64,000 nt of DNA from Pseudopyrenochaeta lycopersici (taxonomy: Eukaryota > Ascomycota > Dothideomycetes > Pleosporales > Pseudopyrenochaetaceae), in the NCBI GenBank assembly GCA_003313425.1, contig NHZP01000102.1:1-64000 (forward strand). Reading direction: 5' to 3'. The notes under the pieces are model-generated. The model ran no database searches, was not told where the DNA came from, and saw only the letters and a list, made by a program, of their open reading frames with translations. The position numbers were made by a program, and so were the translations under genes. Below are positions 55,107 through 64,000 of the stretch, piece by piece (the first letter of the stretch is position 1; each line of letters begins with the position of its first letter).

Positions 55107-55134
55107 ACAGCAGAGACGCTGTTGTAGTTATATA
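55107..55134 (-). promoter_or_regulatory. U35 TATA box and ACAGC..GCTGT palindrome
   Basis: TATATAAC at 55127-55134. The palindrome ACAGC-agagac-GCTGT has a G-C pair where U2 and U20 have A-T. Confidence 0.62.
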
Positions 55135-55153
55135 CATCTCGGTCTTGCGCACC

Positions 55154-55571
55154 GCCAAGAGAGCCTAGTCCTTACGAGGCAGGGTCCCGCCCATTCCATG
55201 TAGTTATATCCATACACCAATCAGACAACTGATTGATAAAAAGAGTGGCAAAACATGAGTCACCTGACAACATATCCATGTTCTGCTTTGCTTACAGGGG
55301 GCAATGGCAGTAAACTCTAAAGAGTTTAACGCTCCGCTGTTCCCTCCAGTCACGGCCAAAGCCTACGTGTAAAGTGACAAGGGTAAGGAGCGCAAGGCTC
55401 CTGACCACTTGACAACTTTCTAGTGAAAGGAATCATATATAGCACTCGAAAGTTGATTTCTGGTCTGTGCGCGCAGAATCCGCGCCACAGCTGACTCTCC
55501 CGAGCCACAGCCAACCTGACTCGGCGTGCCCCCCCAGCCACAGCAAAAATGGACTTATGCATTTTTTTTTT
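55154..55571 (-). repeat. Structured element E36
   Basis: H3 CAATCAG..CTGATTG, H4 as in E14, H5 TAAACTCT..AGAGTTTA, cap G-C, H7 AGGAGC..GCTCCT, H8 with the CACTCG arm. Ends in T-run to 55571. Confidence 0.77.
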
Positions 55572-55744
55572 CTTTGGAGATGGTGTTCCATCCCAAGGGC
55601 GCTCACACCCAAAATGAAAAATCTTGCGAATACAACATAGGTATTCTACATAATCCAGTCCATCAAAACAGATCGTACACAATGGTAGACCAACTGCACA
55701 ATAAGTCAACCATAAAATAGACATACCCTACAATAATTCCATAC

Positions 55745-56627
55745 CTACGAATACTCCCCTAACAACAGATCCCCACTACGATCATACAACACATCCGTAA
55801 GAGCCCCCAGCTCCCAGTCCTCCATCTCTACAAGACCAAGACCACCCTCTCCTTCATCGCTGTTAAAGGGTTCTGGTGCTAATGACATCCAATCAGCGGA
55901 ATCGTAATCAGAAGCCACACTGTCAGAGTGGCCAGGAAGTACAAAACTACTAGCATAACAACAAAACCCTTCCGGGGGCTCCAGCCAAGCAGGGTCGACA
56001 TAAGCGCATCCACCACCACCGGATCCAAAACCGGACAGTCCCGGGGTTTCCACAATATCCATAGAGGCAGCATTCACTGGCCCGCAACCATCGCCGACAC
56101 TCAACGGCGGGTACTCCCCCGTGAATACAGAGGGATAACATCTCAGTGTATCCGCTCCATACATGAGGCTTCCCATAACAGAGGGAGCAGACAGGCCTTC
56201 TAAATTTCGCACCACGTTATACTCTGCAAGGTCCACCTTGGCACGTAAAAAGCTCTCCACCAAAGCGACTTCTTCGCTCCCACAAGATCTAAGAAACCCC
56301 CACTTCGTGGATATAGTTGACAGACGTTCTAGGAACCACTTCGCGGGCCCTTCGAGCAATTTATCGACCTTCTGTACCTTCGGAACCTGCAAAAACGAAG
56401 GAGTCAGCATTATCATGCTACACAAGCGCCAAACAGAGACCTACTCTGGAGAGACCCGGATCACTACCGGGCTTACGCCTCCGCTTCCCAAGTAAAGCTG
56501 TCCCAGCAGCAACGACAGTAGCAGCGTACAACGCCCCACCTTGCAAACAAGACGTAAACATAGAGCTCCACCGTCCGTCAGCTCCCTGACTCGAAACAAG
56601 TGTGCAGACATTCCATCGTGCATCCAT
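55745..56627 (-). CDS. U36: candidate membrane-anchored protein with acidic tail, two exons
   Basis: Exon 1 is 56627-56445 (starts MDARWNVCTLVSSQG), the intron is 56444-56387 (58 nt, GTAGGT donor, CTGAC branch, GCAG end, phase 0), exon 2 is 56386-55745; about 274 aa. Residues 30-47 (G-G-A-L-Y-A-A-T-V-V-A-A-G-T-A-L-L-G) form one membrane-like segment followed by K-R-R-R-K. The second half is rich in Asp, Glu, Gly and Ser and ends D-L-L-L-G-E-Y-S. Not family A. The acidic tail could be an activation-like or partner-binding region; this is inference only. Confidence 0.6.
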
Positions 56628-56696
56628 AATAAGGCACACTCAAAGAGTGAGGAAAAGAAGAACCTCCGGTGCCACGAGACCCGTGGGAACGAGCAC

Positions 56697-56704
56697 CATT
56701 TATA
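56697..56704 (-). promoter_or_regulatory. U36 TATA box, second class
   Basis: TATAAATG, 70 bp before the start codon, without the G/C palindrome. Confidence 0.58.
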
Positions 56705-56770
56705 CAACGCGCAGACACCGCGCCGCAGTGACACGTCCGTGCACAAGTAAACCAACGCTCCCAACCCAAT

Positions 56771-57139
56771 CGCGCACCTACATCACCTCCGTGCATCCCT
56801 GCATCCACAGGCCAATTAGGTCAGAGACCAAAAATGTGGCAACCCGGAGATCAGATGATCTCGCGCTACGTCCGTGCGCCGGGTTACTTAAGCGTGCATT
56901 GCCCCTAGCCTCTAAAGAGACTAACGCTTCGCTACTCCCTCCAGTCGTAGGCAACGCATACGTGTAAAGTGTCTAGGATCAGAAGCGCAAGGCTCCTGAC
57001 CACTTGACAACTTTCTAGTGAAAGGAATCATATATAGGCTGCGCCACACTAGAAAAGTTGAGTCGTGGCTGAAAAATTTTTCAGCACCCCGGTAAAACGT
57101 GACCTCCAGCCACAACAAAAATGAACTTAGCCATTTTTT
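56771..57139 (-). repeat. Structured element E37, AT-palindrome variant
   Basis: H1 is missing. H3 is GGTC-aga-GACC, H4 AACCCGG..CCGGGTT (seven replaced pairs), H5 TAGCCTCT..AGAGACTA, cap G-C, H7 GAAGC..GCTCC with a minus-strand G.U. GCTGAAAAATTTTTCAGC is at 57068-57085. Confidence 0.76.
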
Positions 57140-57746
57140 CGAGAGGTCTGATGTTCCATCTTCCATCCCAAGGGCTCCCACCCTTAACAATGAAGCTCCG
57201 CACTTCCTAACGTACTATGCCCCACCACAAGCAACGCACGTCTAACGCATAGTACCTCTTACCTAGTTCCTATATAACACAAATTAGTAAAAACACCCAT
57301 GATAGAGACAAAACAAATAGCCTCGCAATTCTAAAAAAAAAAAAAGAACCTACGACATAGATACCATCAACGTATTGTAAAAAAGCAAGTAGGGTAGGAA
57401 ATACCCTAAACACAGAACACAAGGCTACTACCTAGCCTATCAGTAGGGAAATAAAACATTTACAGAAACAAACACTCACGTAATAGACGCTGCCCTAACA
57501 TTATAGCTACGCATTATGAGAAAAACAGTACTACGCACATACTGCATCCTCAAATAGGGAAGAGTAAAGATAACTCTATACGTTACAGGCTACACGACAT
57601 ATGCTTCCCGCAGTACAACCACATATCGTAGAGAACTACGAAGACAGAAACGTCAGTAACATGATACACAAGCCTTCTTAACTTGTCGCAATAGACAAGG
57701 CGGTATACTTACCAAAAAGCCCACACCTTCGGCGCAGCAACCATCC
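57140..57746. other. U37 spacer
   Basis: AT-rich, including an A13 run near 57333-57347; no gene supported. Confidence 0.45.
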
Positions 57747-58314
57747 CTACCCACTGCGTCCACAGTGCGTCCGCTTCCGCAAGTAACTCTCCGAGGCCGA
57801 CCGATCACCAACCCAGCACATCCGTGACAGGCAAGTGCAACAGAGTAAAGCACTCTGTAGGACGCTCACGAAAATCACCCCAAGCGCCTCCAACGCAATC
57901 GAGCTACACTCGACCGATATCGCGGCCTTCCCGCTCTCCAGCACCTTCATCCAGTGTTGTGACTGGGCCTGCGCCTTCCAAACCATTGTTCGCTCCCGCC
58001 GAAGAACGACCATCGTAAAGTATTCCGCTCTGCATCCAGGTCTGCCAACCGGGAGACACGCTCCACGCACCACTCGTGCTTTGCATAAACACCTCTTGGG
58101 GCCGGTTCCACCGTGCGTCCATGTCCAATATGTGCGGCGCACAAGGAATACGATATGCGAGGCTCCGCCGTACAATGAGAAAACGTCCCTTTTCGTTGCA
58201 ATTCTTGCTCAATGCGTCCGCGATGGAAGAGTTAAAGAAGTCTTTGCGATAACCCCGCAACAGACAGAAGCCGCGAGCCTCCGCCAGCCCCGCGGAAAAA
58301 CGGCGGAAAAACAC
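57747..58314 (-). pseudogene. U37: probable broken family A-like gene
   Basis: Two overlapping minus frames together resemble a remote family A protein. Frame 1 (58314-57904) has an N-terminal part with A-R-W-N-R-P but no ATG until deep inside. Frame 2 (58175-57747) carries T-M-V-V-L-R-R-E and K-A-A-I-S-V-E-C-S-S-I-A-L-E-A-L-G-V-I-F-V-S-V-L-Q, which matches the family's A-F-A-K-L-S-V-x-x-L-D-V-F-L-Q-R-V-L. The frames meet near 58010 with no splice site I would trust, and no TATA box is seen upstream. A frameshifted relic is the simplest reading; an unusual intron is the alternative. Confidence 0.45.
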
Positions 58315-58349
58315 CGGTGCCCCGCCTTGATGTCATCCGACCAATAAGC

Positions 58350-58767
58350 ATACCAGTAGATACCTAACCCACGTCCGTGACCCGCTACTAGCTCCCAACG
58401 CTCCCGCTAACAAATCAGACCAAAGATCTGAGAGAGAGTGGGCAACCCTGCGGTCATCTGACTCACACGGTCCGTGCTGCATGTTGCTTACCGGGGCTTT
58501 TGCCATTAAACTACAAGTAGTTTGACGCGTCCGCTGTTCCCTCCAGTCACAGGCAAAGCTTACAGTAAAGCCGTCGTGGTCCCGAGCGCAAGGCTCTCGA
58601 CCACTTGACAACTTTCTAGTGAAAGGAATCATATATACACAAGAAAGTTGACGGAATGGGCCCGTGCCCATCACAACCCGTCTGTGCGCAAAACGCGCCA
58701 CAGCCCCCGTCTGACTCTGCATGGCCTCCAGCCACAGGGAAATCGGACTTAGCCAAAAAATTTGGGG
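58350..58767 (-). repeat. Structured element E38
   Basis: H1 and H2 are lost or diverged. H3 CAGACC..GATCTG (C.A on +, U.G on minus), H4 GCAAC..GTTGC, H5 TAAACTAC..GTAGTTTG, H7 CCCGAGC..GCTCTCG, H8 with the CACAAG arm. It ends in AAAAAATTT without a long T-run. Confidence 0.7.
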
Positions 58768-58991
58768 ACGGAACTAATGCTTCCCCAAAAAATAATCCTG
58801 TTACTATTAGTAAACTTCATTATAATAACGTGAATGCATTCACTTACAGCTAACAAACAAATCTCCGTAGCCTAAATCATAACAAATATAAACTATAAAC
58901 ACAAAAATACACAGTTTAAACAAAATGCACAATACGTACACGAAGAACGGATTTCATCATAGTATAACCCTTACAGAGGACAGTACCCATC

Positions 58992-59654
58992 CTATACATT
59001 GCAACACAACCCGGTTCGGGCCCGTTGCATCATAACCAGCACTCGCTCCGCATCCCAGAGCCCTAACAGTCCTTTACAAGTTGCGAGAGAAAGCATCTCC
59101 CCCAAAGTACAACCACATGTCCACGAACAACTCGGACAAACATCATACTCTTCCTCAGCGGATACCTCCTCAGGCTTACGCTTCCGCTGCCATGCATGAT
59201 TCGAACACTCGCTACGCGTAACTTTGCGAAACGTGCCCACCGCTTCCGTAAGAAATTGCAAGTGCGCCGCATGGTACAGAACACCATCTGCACATTTTGC
59301 ATCCAACCCACTGTCTGCTAGCTGCCTTGCTTGCTCTCGCACATCCCCTACTACTGCATCCGCATCAGAATCGCACGCCAACGCAAGCGACCGCAATTCT
59401 TCCTCTAGAACCGTACACTTCGTGACAAGATCGCCGACCTCCGCAGGCAAAGCACCTCGTTTACCCTTCACACCATCTCCATGGGGGGCGGCAGAAACCA
59501 CGTCACAGTTGCCCTGCAATACAACAGCATTCTTCGTCGCCGTAACCGGACCACTGCTAAACCTCGAATGTACGGCTCCGCTAACAGGAGGCAAGCCGCC
59601 AAACGTGCCCGGCTTCAACGGTGCAAACGTAGCAACACCGATAGGGACGCTCAT
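58992..59654 (-). CDS. U38: unrecognised protein with coiled coil and cysteine cluster
   Basis: ATG at 59654 (MSVPIGVATFAPLKPG), 220 aa, single exon. The first ~60 residues are Gly/Pro/Ala-rich. Residues about 75-120 (E-V-G-D-L-V-T-K-C-T-V-L-E-E-E-L and on) look like an alpha-helical coiled coil. W-Q-R-K-R-K-P is a possible nuclear-import signal. The C-terminal cluster C-P-S-C-S-W-T-C-G-C-T-L contains C-G-C-T-L, the same start as the family A knuckle in U10 and U20. It is the first gene next to the ancient telomere. Function unknown. Confidence 0.58.
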   Translation of the reverse strand: MSVPIGVATFAPLKPGTFGGLPPVSGAVHSRFSSGPVTATKNAVVLQGNCDVVSAAPHGDGVKGKRGALPAEVGDLVTKCTVLEEELRSLALACDSDADAVVGDVREQARQLADSGLDAKCADGVLYHAAHLQFLTEAVGTFRKVTRSECSNHAWQRKRKPEEVSAEEEYDVCPSCSWTCGCTLGEMLSLATCKGLLGLWDAERVLVMMQRARTGLCCNV

Positions 59655-59854
59655 TATACACGCACCTTCCCGGAGCTGACCAAAGAGACACCCTACAACG
59701 CACACCGTGCAAGCGTAGACACGCAATAGAATCCCCACCGGGAAATAACTAACGTTAGAAGCTCCCGTCCACGCTATCCGCAACTAGGTCACTGGGTACA
59801 CCAGTAAGCAAAAAATGCTACTAAAGAAAGAGGTACCCAAACACACTCCATGCG

Positions 59855-59879
59855 CGGGGGAGGGGGCTCCCCTCTTATA
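59855..59879 (-). promoter_or_regulatory. U38 TATA box and G/C palindrome
   Basis: TATAAGAG at 59872-59879, followed by GGGGAG..CTCCCC. Confidence 0.65.
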
Positions 59880-59898
59880 CCTCTCTGTCTTGCGCACC

Positions 59899-60201
59899 GC
59901 CGAGATAGTCTAGTCCCTAGCAGGCAACGGAGTGCCTAGTCCCTGCGTCCATGTTCATAGCCCAATCAAAGTACTGATTGAGGACGGAGTGGGGGCAGGA
60001 GTGCCACCCACGTGCCCACTACGATCAGATGATCTCGCGCTACGTCCGTGCGCTAGCGGGCTTACTAGTGCATTGCCTCTAAACTAATTCTAGTTTAACA
60101 CTTCGTTGTTCCCTCCAGTCACAGGCAAAGCTTACGATGTAAAGTGTCCAGGGTAGGCAGCGCGAGGCTGCCGACCACTTGACAACTTTCTAGTGAAAGG
60201 A
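59899..60201 (-). repeat. Structured element E39, truncated in the H8 loop
   Basis: H1 to H7 are complete: H3 CAATCA..TGATTG, extra arm, H5 TAAACTA..TAGTTTA, cap A-T, H7 GGCAGC-gcgag-GCTGCC. The H8 left arm is whole, but the copy stops in the loop after GTGAAAGGA, where telomere repeats begin. Confidence 0.85.
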
Positions 60202-60218
60202 ACCCTAACCCTAACCCT
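60201..60218. repeat. Interstitial telomere remnant
   Basis: AACCCTAACCCTAACCCT, three repeats in the same orientation as the terminal telomere, exactly at the join between the array and RIP-affected DNA. Fits a former chromosome end. Confidence 0.93.
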
Positions 60219-61263
60219 GGTCTTGCTAAGCTTACCTAGTAATTACTGATTAGCTAGATTCTTTAATACCCTAGTTTCTCCACTATTTTTAATCGCGCAG
60301 TAAGGAGATTAACCTCCTAGTAACTCTAAATAATATTTCGTTTAATTTTAACTTATTTTTATGTGCCTAGGAGGTTACGCTGCGTATATATAATACTAAA
60401 TATATAAAAATATACAAAAATTTAACAAAGGAAATACAGCCCCTCCCCTACTTTAAGATAAAAGCCCGTCCCCTAGGCTTAAGTAAGCTTATCTTCTAAG
60501 TTAGAATTAATTTCTAAATTAGGTATTTAAATATATTATTATCTCTTAGTCTCTGTTAAAGATCTTAGTATAATAATAGGATAGCTGCGCGTAGTTAGCT
60601 GTATTATATCTTTAGATAAATCTAAGTTTATAAAAGGGTTAATCTCTATCTCTTATAACTAAATCGCGTCTTAGTTAGGATTCTTAATAACTATAAACTT
60701 ATTATCTTAAGAGTTATTAAATTAAGTAGGTAGTAGTAAAAAGTTAGCTTTAATATCCTATAATAATAGATCTTATAGCTTTATATAACCTTAATACTCC
60801 TAAGTAACCTTACTTTTATCTTAAGGTACCTATAGTTTAAGTCTCTATCCTAGAGTAGTATTTCTAAATCGCGTGCTATTAAGGTCTATAAGTTAATAGT
60901 TACTTTTATCTTAGTTAGTATAAAAGACTTTATATAGTTCTAGCTATCTACTTATAAGCTTCTTATCTCTTAATATATTAATATCTCTAGCTAAGTCCTA
61001 TATTAGTATAAAGTTATCTTCTTTAATTTCTTCTTAATAAATCTCCCTATAATTATCTTAATATTCCTTCTTTTTACGTTATAGGCGCTTAGTTCTTAAA
61101 ACTACGTCCTTAAGAAATTAATCTCTTAAATCTAGCTGTATAGCTCGCACTACTAATAACTAGCCTCTTAATATTACTTATCTAAATAGTAATATCTACT
61201 ATATTAGAAGAGTAAGCTTAATTAGAAGTACTAGATTCTAACTAGTAACTAACTAATAAGGAG

Positions 61264-61347
61264 AATATCTAGTCTAACTCTAAGTAGAAATTCTGTCTAC
61301 CTATAATATCTAGTCTAACTCTAAGTAGAAATTCTGTCTACCTATAA
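61264..61347. repeat. 41-bp tandem duplication in RIP DNA
   Basis: TATCTAGTCTAACTCTAAGT and the following 21 bases occur twice in direct succession, identically. As RIP would have altered two older copies differently, the duplication is probably younger than the mutations. Confidence 0.85.
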
Positions 61348-61379
61348 TACTATTAGAAGATTATTAACCTAAGGTCTAG

Positions 61380-63470
61380 GAAGCTTTACTAGTGCGTTAT
61401 ATATTAGCTTATAACTACCTTTAATTTTTCCTATAGCCTAAGGGTTGTATACTAATACTTAGATCCTCCTAATATAATAAATCTTAGTAAGAGCTTTAAC
61501 TACCTTTCTAAAATTAGGCCCGCTGTCTATAGTAAGTGTCCTTATTATACTCTAGTAATATAAGATTTCTTTATATAGAAACTTAGTAATAGTAGATAAC
61601 TTATTATAAGCTATTACTTGTACCTCTAGCTATCTACTCAGGTATTCTTATATAATTATAATAAATTTCTTTCTTTAATAATATAGTATATAAATAATAT
61701 CTATAGTAACTCGTTCCTATAACGCGTAATAGTAGGTATTTATTAGTATCTCTTACTTACGACTTAATAATCTTCGCTAGCACTGTTTATATAATATAAT
61801 TATACGTCGCACCTCCTTATATATTCTTTCCTACTAGTATTATTAAGTAAGTATTAAATAGACGCTATTTACTCCTCTATAACTAATCTATTAATATACT
61901 TTCTATATAGCTATAGTTTTAAGATTAGGATTATCTATAACTTAATAAATAGCTATATTCTTTATAGACTTTTAGAAGAGATACTCTTCTTATATAAAGA
62001 AATTTATTACTCTCTTTTTTTACGCTTAAAGTTATACCCTTATAAAGCCTTTAGGCTTCTTAAATCTTATTAAGAACTAAGTAATTACTTTAGACTTATC
62101 TAAGTATTACTTATTTAGTACTCTACCTATCTTAGCAGGTAAAGTAAACTTAAGGTTAGTAATTATATTTTTAATAAAATCTTTAAAGTTATCTTTAGTC
62201 TTATCTAGCTATTCCTATCCTTCTAGCTTTAGGTAACATAATAACGTATTAGTAATAATATTCTTCTTTCTAAGAATATACTTAATATTAAAGTCCTAGG
62301 TAAGATTAGCTGCGAGCTACCTATTTTAGACTAACCTAGGAACTTTAAGTAATAATCTATTAAGTTAATAAATAAGCGTCTAAGCGTCTATTTTAATAGT
62401 AAAATATTATCTATATAGCTAGGTTCTAAATTTCTTTAATACCTATAATACTACCTTATACTTAAGCTTTATTAAGTACTAGAGACTCTTAGCTTTTAAC
62501 TAAATTATACTTTTAAATTAATATAGATATCTTTTTCTATCTACTCTAATCTGTTTAAGAGACGCGCCTGCGCCTTCTTTACTCGCATCTACTACTATAA
62601 AAATTATACCTCTATTCTTATAGTTAGGACTTACTAATACTAGGGCTAAAGTAATATATTACTTTAAAGTACGCATAGCCTCTTATTAAGCCTTTTACTA
62701 TATCTATTTAACGCTAGTCCTTATTAACTAGAATAGGGGCTTTGCGCAAATAGTAAAGCTAGGCACTTATATCCTGTAGTAGACATAGATACCTATAAAT
62801 ACCCTTACTTCTTTTATATTTCTATATTCTAGCTAATCTAGAATCTTAGCTACTTTTTATTAATCTAGATATCTCCCTTACGCAGTAACCTTATATCTAA
62901 CTACCCCTAATCTAAAGACTCCCTAATAATACTTCTTACCTAAAATTATAGCTCTAGCTCTTTCTATGTTAGCTAGGGCCCTATCTAGCTGCTAAATATA
63001 TTCTAATATATATCTTCTTACTCTAGGAAATACTTCTTCTCCTCTATAGTTAGTTTTAAGACTGCTAGTAGTAATATTATCTATAAAAGGAATAGTATAT
63101 AGCTAATAATCCTTTATAATCTTTATAACTACTTACTAAAAGATTATAACTAAGTTAGTTACGCCTTAAACTATTATATAGTATTAAAGTAAGCTAACTA
63201 GTATATAAAAGGTAGTTATATCTCTGCTGTCTAGATAAAGTATAATCTAGTTATATCTTAAGAATAGATCTATAAGAGATAGAATTTAACATCTACTAAA
63301 ACGCTTAGAGAATTTATCTACTATTAGAGGTAGATTAGTATCCCTAAGAGATACTGCGTTTATCTTAATTAACCTAAGTATTATCTAATAACTCTTATCC
63401 TTCTTTTTAACTAGAAACTATAAGTTTCTGTACTAACTAGCGTATCTTTCTAGTTCCTCTTAATTAAGTC
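61380..63470 (-). pseudogene. Relic of Gypsy pol (RT, RNase H, integrase)
   Basis: Seen on the minus strand: E-E-L-E-R-Y-A near 63450 and a degraded F-I-D-N-I at about 63060-63080, where active elements have the catalytic Y/F-V-D-D; V-D-A-S-K-E-G-A-G-A near 62570-62600 (RNase H); and T-I-D-S-G-P near 61530 with Y-N-P and a following K-I-x-G (integrase core). Multiple in-frame stops make it inactive. Strand and order are from the sequence; family assignment rests on these motifs and their order. Confidence 0.8.
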
Positions 63471-64000
63471 TGTTATTAAATATTATAACTACTTCCTCTT
63501 TAATAGCTTACGGTATTAGGAATAATTTTTCTTACTAAGCTTTATATTTAATAGTCTATATCTTATATAGAGGATATATATTCTTAATAATTTATTCTAT
63601 CTTAGAGAAAGTAAAAGTAATTACGCCTTTAATATTTATTAATATTTTAATAAATAACTAAACTTCTAATTTTATTAACTTAGATCTAAACTTTTATAAG
63701 GCTAGCCTTTCTAGTATTAATCTTATACCTTATAGGAATACTATATATCTATACTTAAAAAGGTAATTAAAAAATCTAATATTAGGAGGTCTTAGACTTT
63801 TTCTTAAGAGGTATAGTTTAATAGTATATTACTTCTAATCCTTACGCCTAAACTCTTTAATATCTAATACTATAGGAATATCTATAAGTTGCACCTTATT
63901 AGCTACCCTCTTATATAAGGTATTAACCTAACTATCTATATACTTCTTTCTCTTTTCCTATTACGCCTAATAGTTAAGTTTATATATAACTAAAAAAGAC

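Larger units (their letters stand above)
60219..64000 (-). mobile_element. RIP-degraded Ty3/Gypsy retrotransposon DNA
   Basis: Extremely AT-rich, with TA abundant and CA/TG nearly absent, unlike the array. Minus-strand conceptual translation, interrupted by many stops, shows pol domains in the order RT, RNase H, integrase from high to low coordinates. The 5' part lies beyond the window. I could not find LTR ends; the 3' LTR might lie within 60219-61200. Confidence 0.85.

Noticed and set aside
84..60201. CRISPR array, tRNA or rRNA genes
   Set aside because: Repeats are far too long and gene-bearing for CRISPR in a fungus-like chromosome, and no cloverleaf or rRNA-like sequence was seen on either strand.
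1..60201. Known telomere-linked fungal elements (RecQ-type helicase genes, telomere-targeted retrotransposons)
   Set aside because: No helicase, reverse transcriptase or endonuclease motif occurs in the array; RT is found only in the RIP-affected part.

Overview
The window is a chromosome end, most likely from a filamentous ascomycete (Pezizomycotina). It opens with a CCCTAA telomere (1-83). It closes with a very AT-rich stretch (60219-64000) that is almost free of CA and TG dinucleotides. That stretch still shows, on the minus strand, decayed reverse transcriptase, RNase H and integrase of a Ty3/Gypsy retrotransposon, which is the footprint of repeat-induced point mutation (RIP). Short introns with GTAnGT donors and CTGAC or CTAAC branch sites agree with a fungus. 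No gene in the window could be tied to a known family apart from the retrotransposon.

Between these ends lies one head-to-tail array, 84-60201. I count 38 complete units (U1-U38), each with at most one gene in the same slot, all on the minus strand and pointing to the telomere. Successive units are 1,555-1,604 bp apart although their genes differ widely. They are separated by 39 copies (E1-E39) of a ~400-bp element that folds into many hairpins. Read left to right on the + strand these are: H1 CTAG-tcc-CTAG; H2 GTCTAT..ATAGAC; H3 CAATCAG..CTGATTG; H4, a long-range helix such as AAGCAG..CTGCTT; H5, a stem such as TAGGCTTT..AAAGCCTA; H6, a CTTCG cap with one variable pair; H7 GGAGC..GCTCC; H8, a hairpin whose left arm and loop barely vary; then a right domain ending in a T-run. 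Stem sequences change between copies while pairing is kept, and A.C mismatches on the + strand become G.U pairs on the minus strand. The element therefore looks like a minus-strand structured RNA. In gene direction each unit reads TATA box, palindrome, short exon 1, 54-71 nt intron, exon 2, AT-rich spacer, A-run, structured element, next TATA box.

About half of the distinct units carry family A, a ~190-285 aa protein with a W-x-T-K-E-S-G motif, a C-x-C-x5-C-x2-C knuckle and a W-F-x-G-x-S-D-A-V-G C-terminus; its intron is phase 1 in every member resolved. Other units hold unrelated or very distant genes: U17/U18 form family B, and U3, U7, U8, U13, U15, U21, U36 and U38 appear to be singletons. 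Twelve units are exact copies of others: U12 and U22 = U5; U14 and U24 = U8; U22-U29 = U12-U19; U31 = U4; U32 = U30. The copy boundaries fall in or close beside H8. The right end of the array also breaks in the H8 loop, directly against an 18-bp remnant of an older telomere.

Taken together this looks like a set of single-gene, size-limited modules sharing one structured common region, exchanged at one site and attached to the outside of a pre-existing telomere. The closest general analogies are multipartite replicons with a common region, or a cassette-switching locus, but no replication or capsid gene was recognised and the function is unknown.
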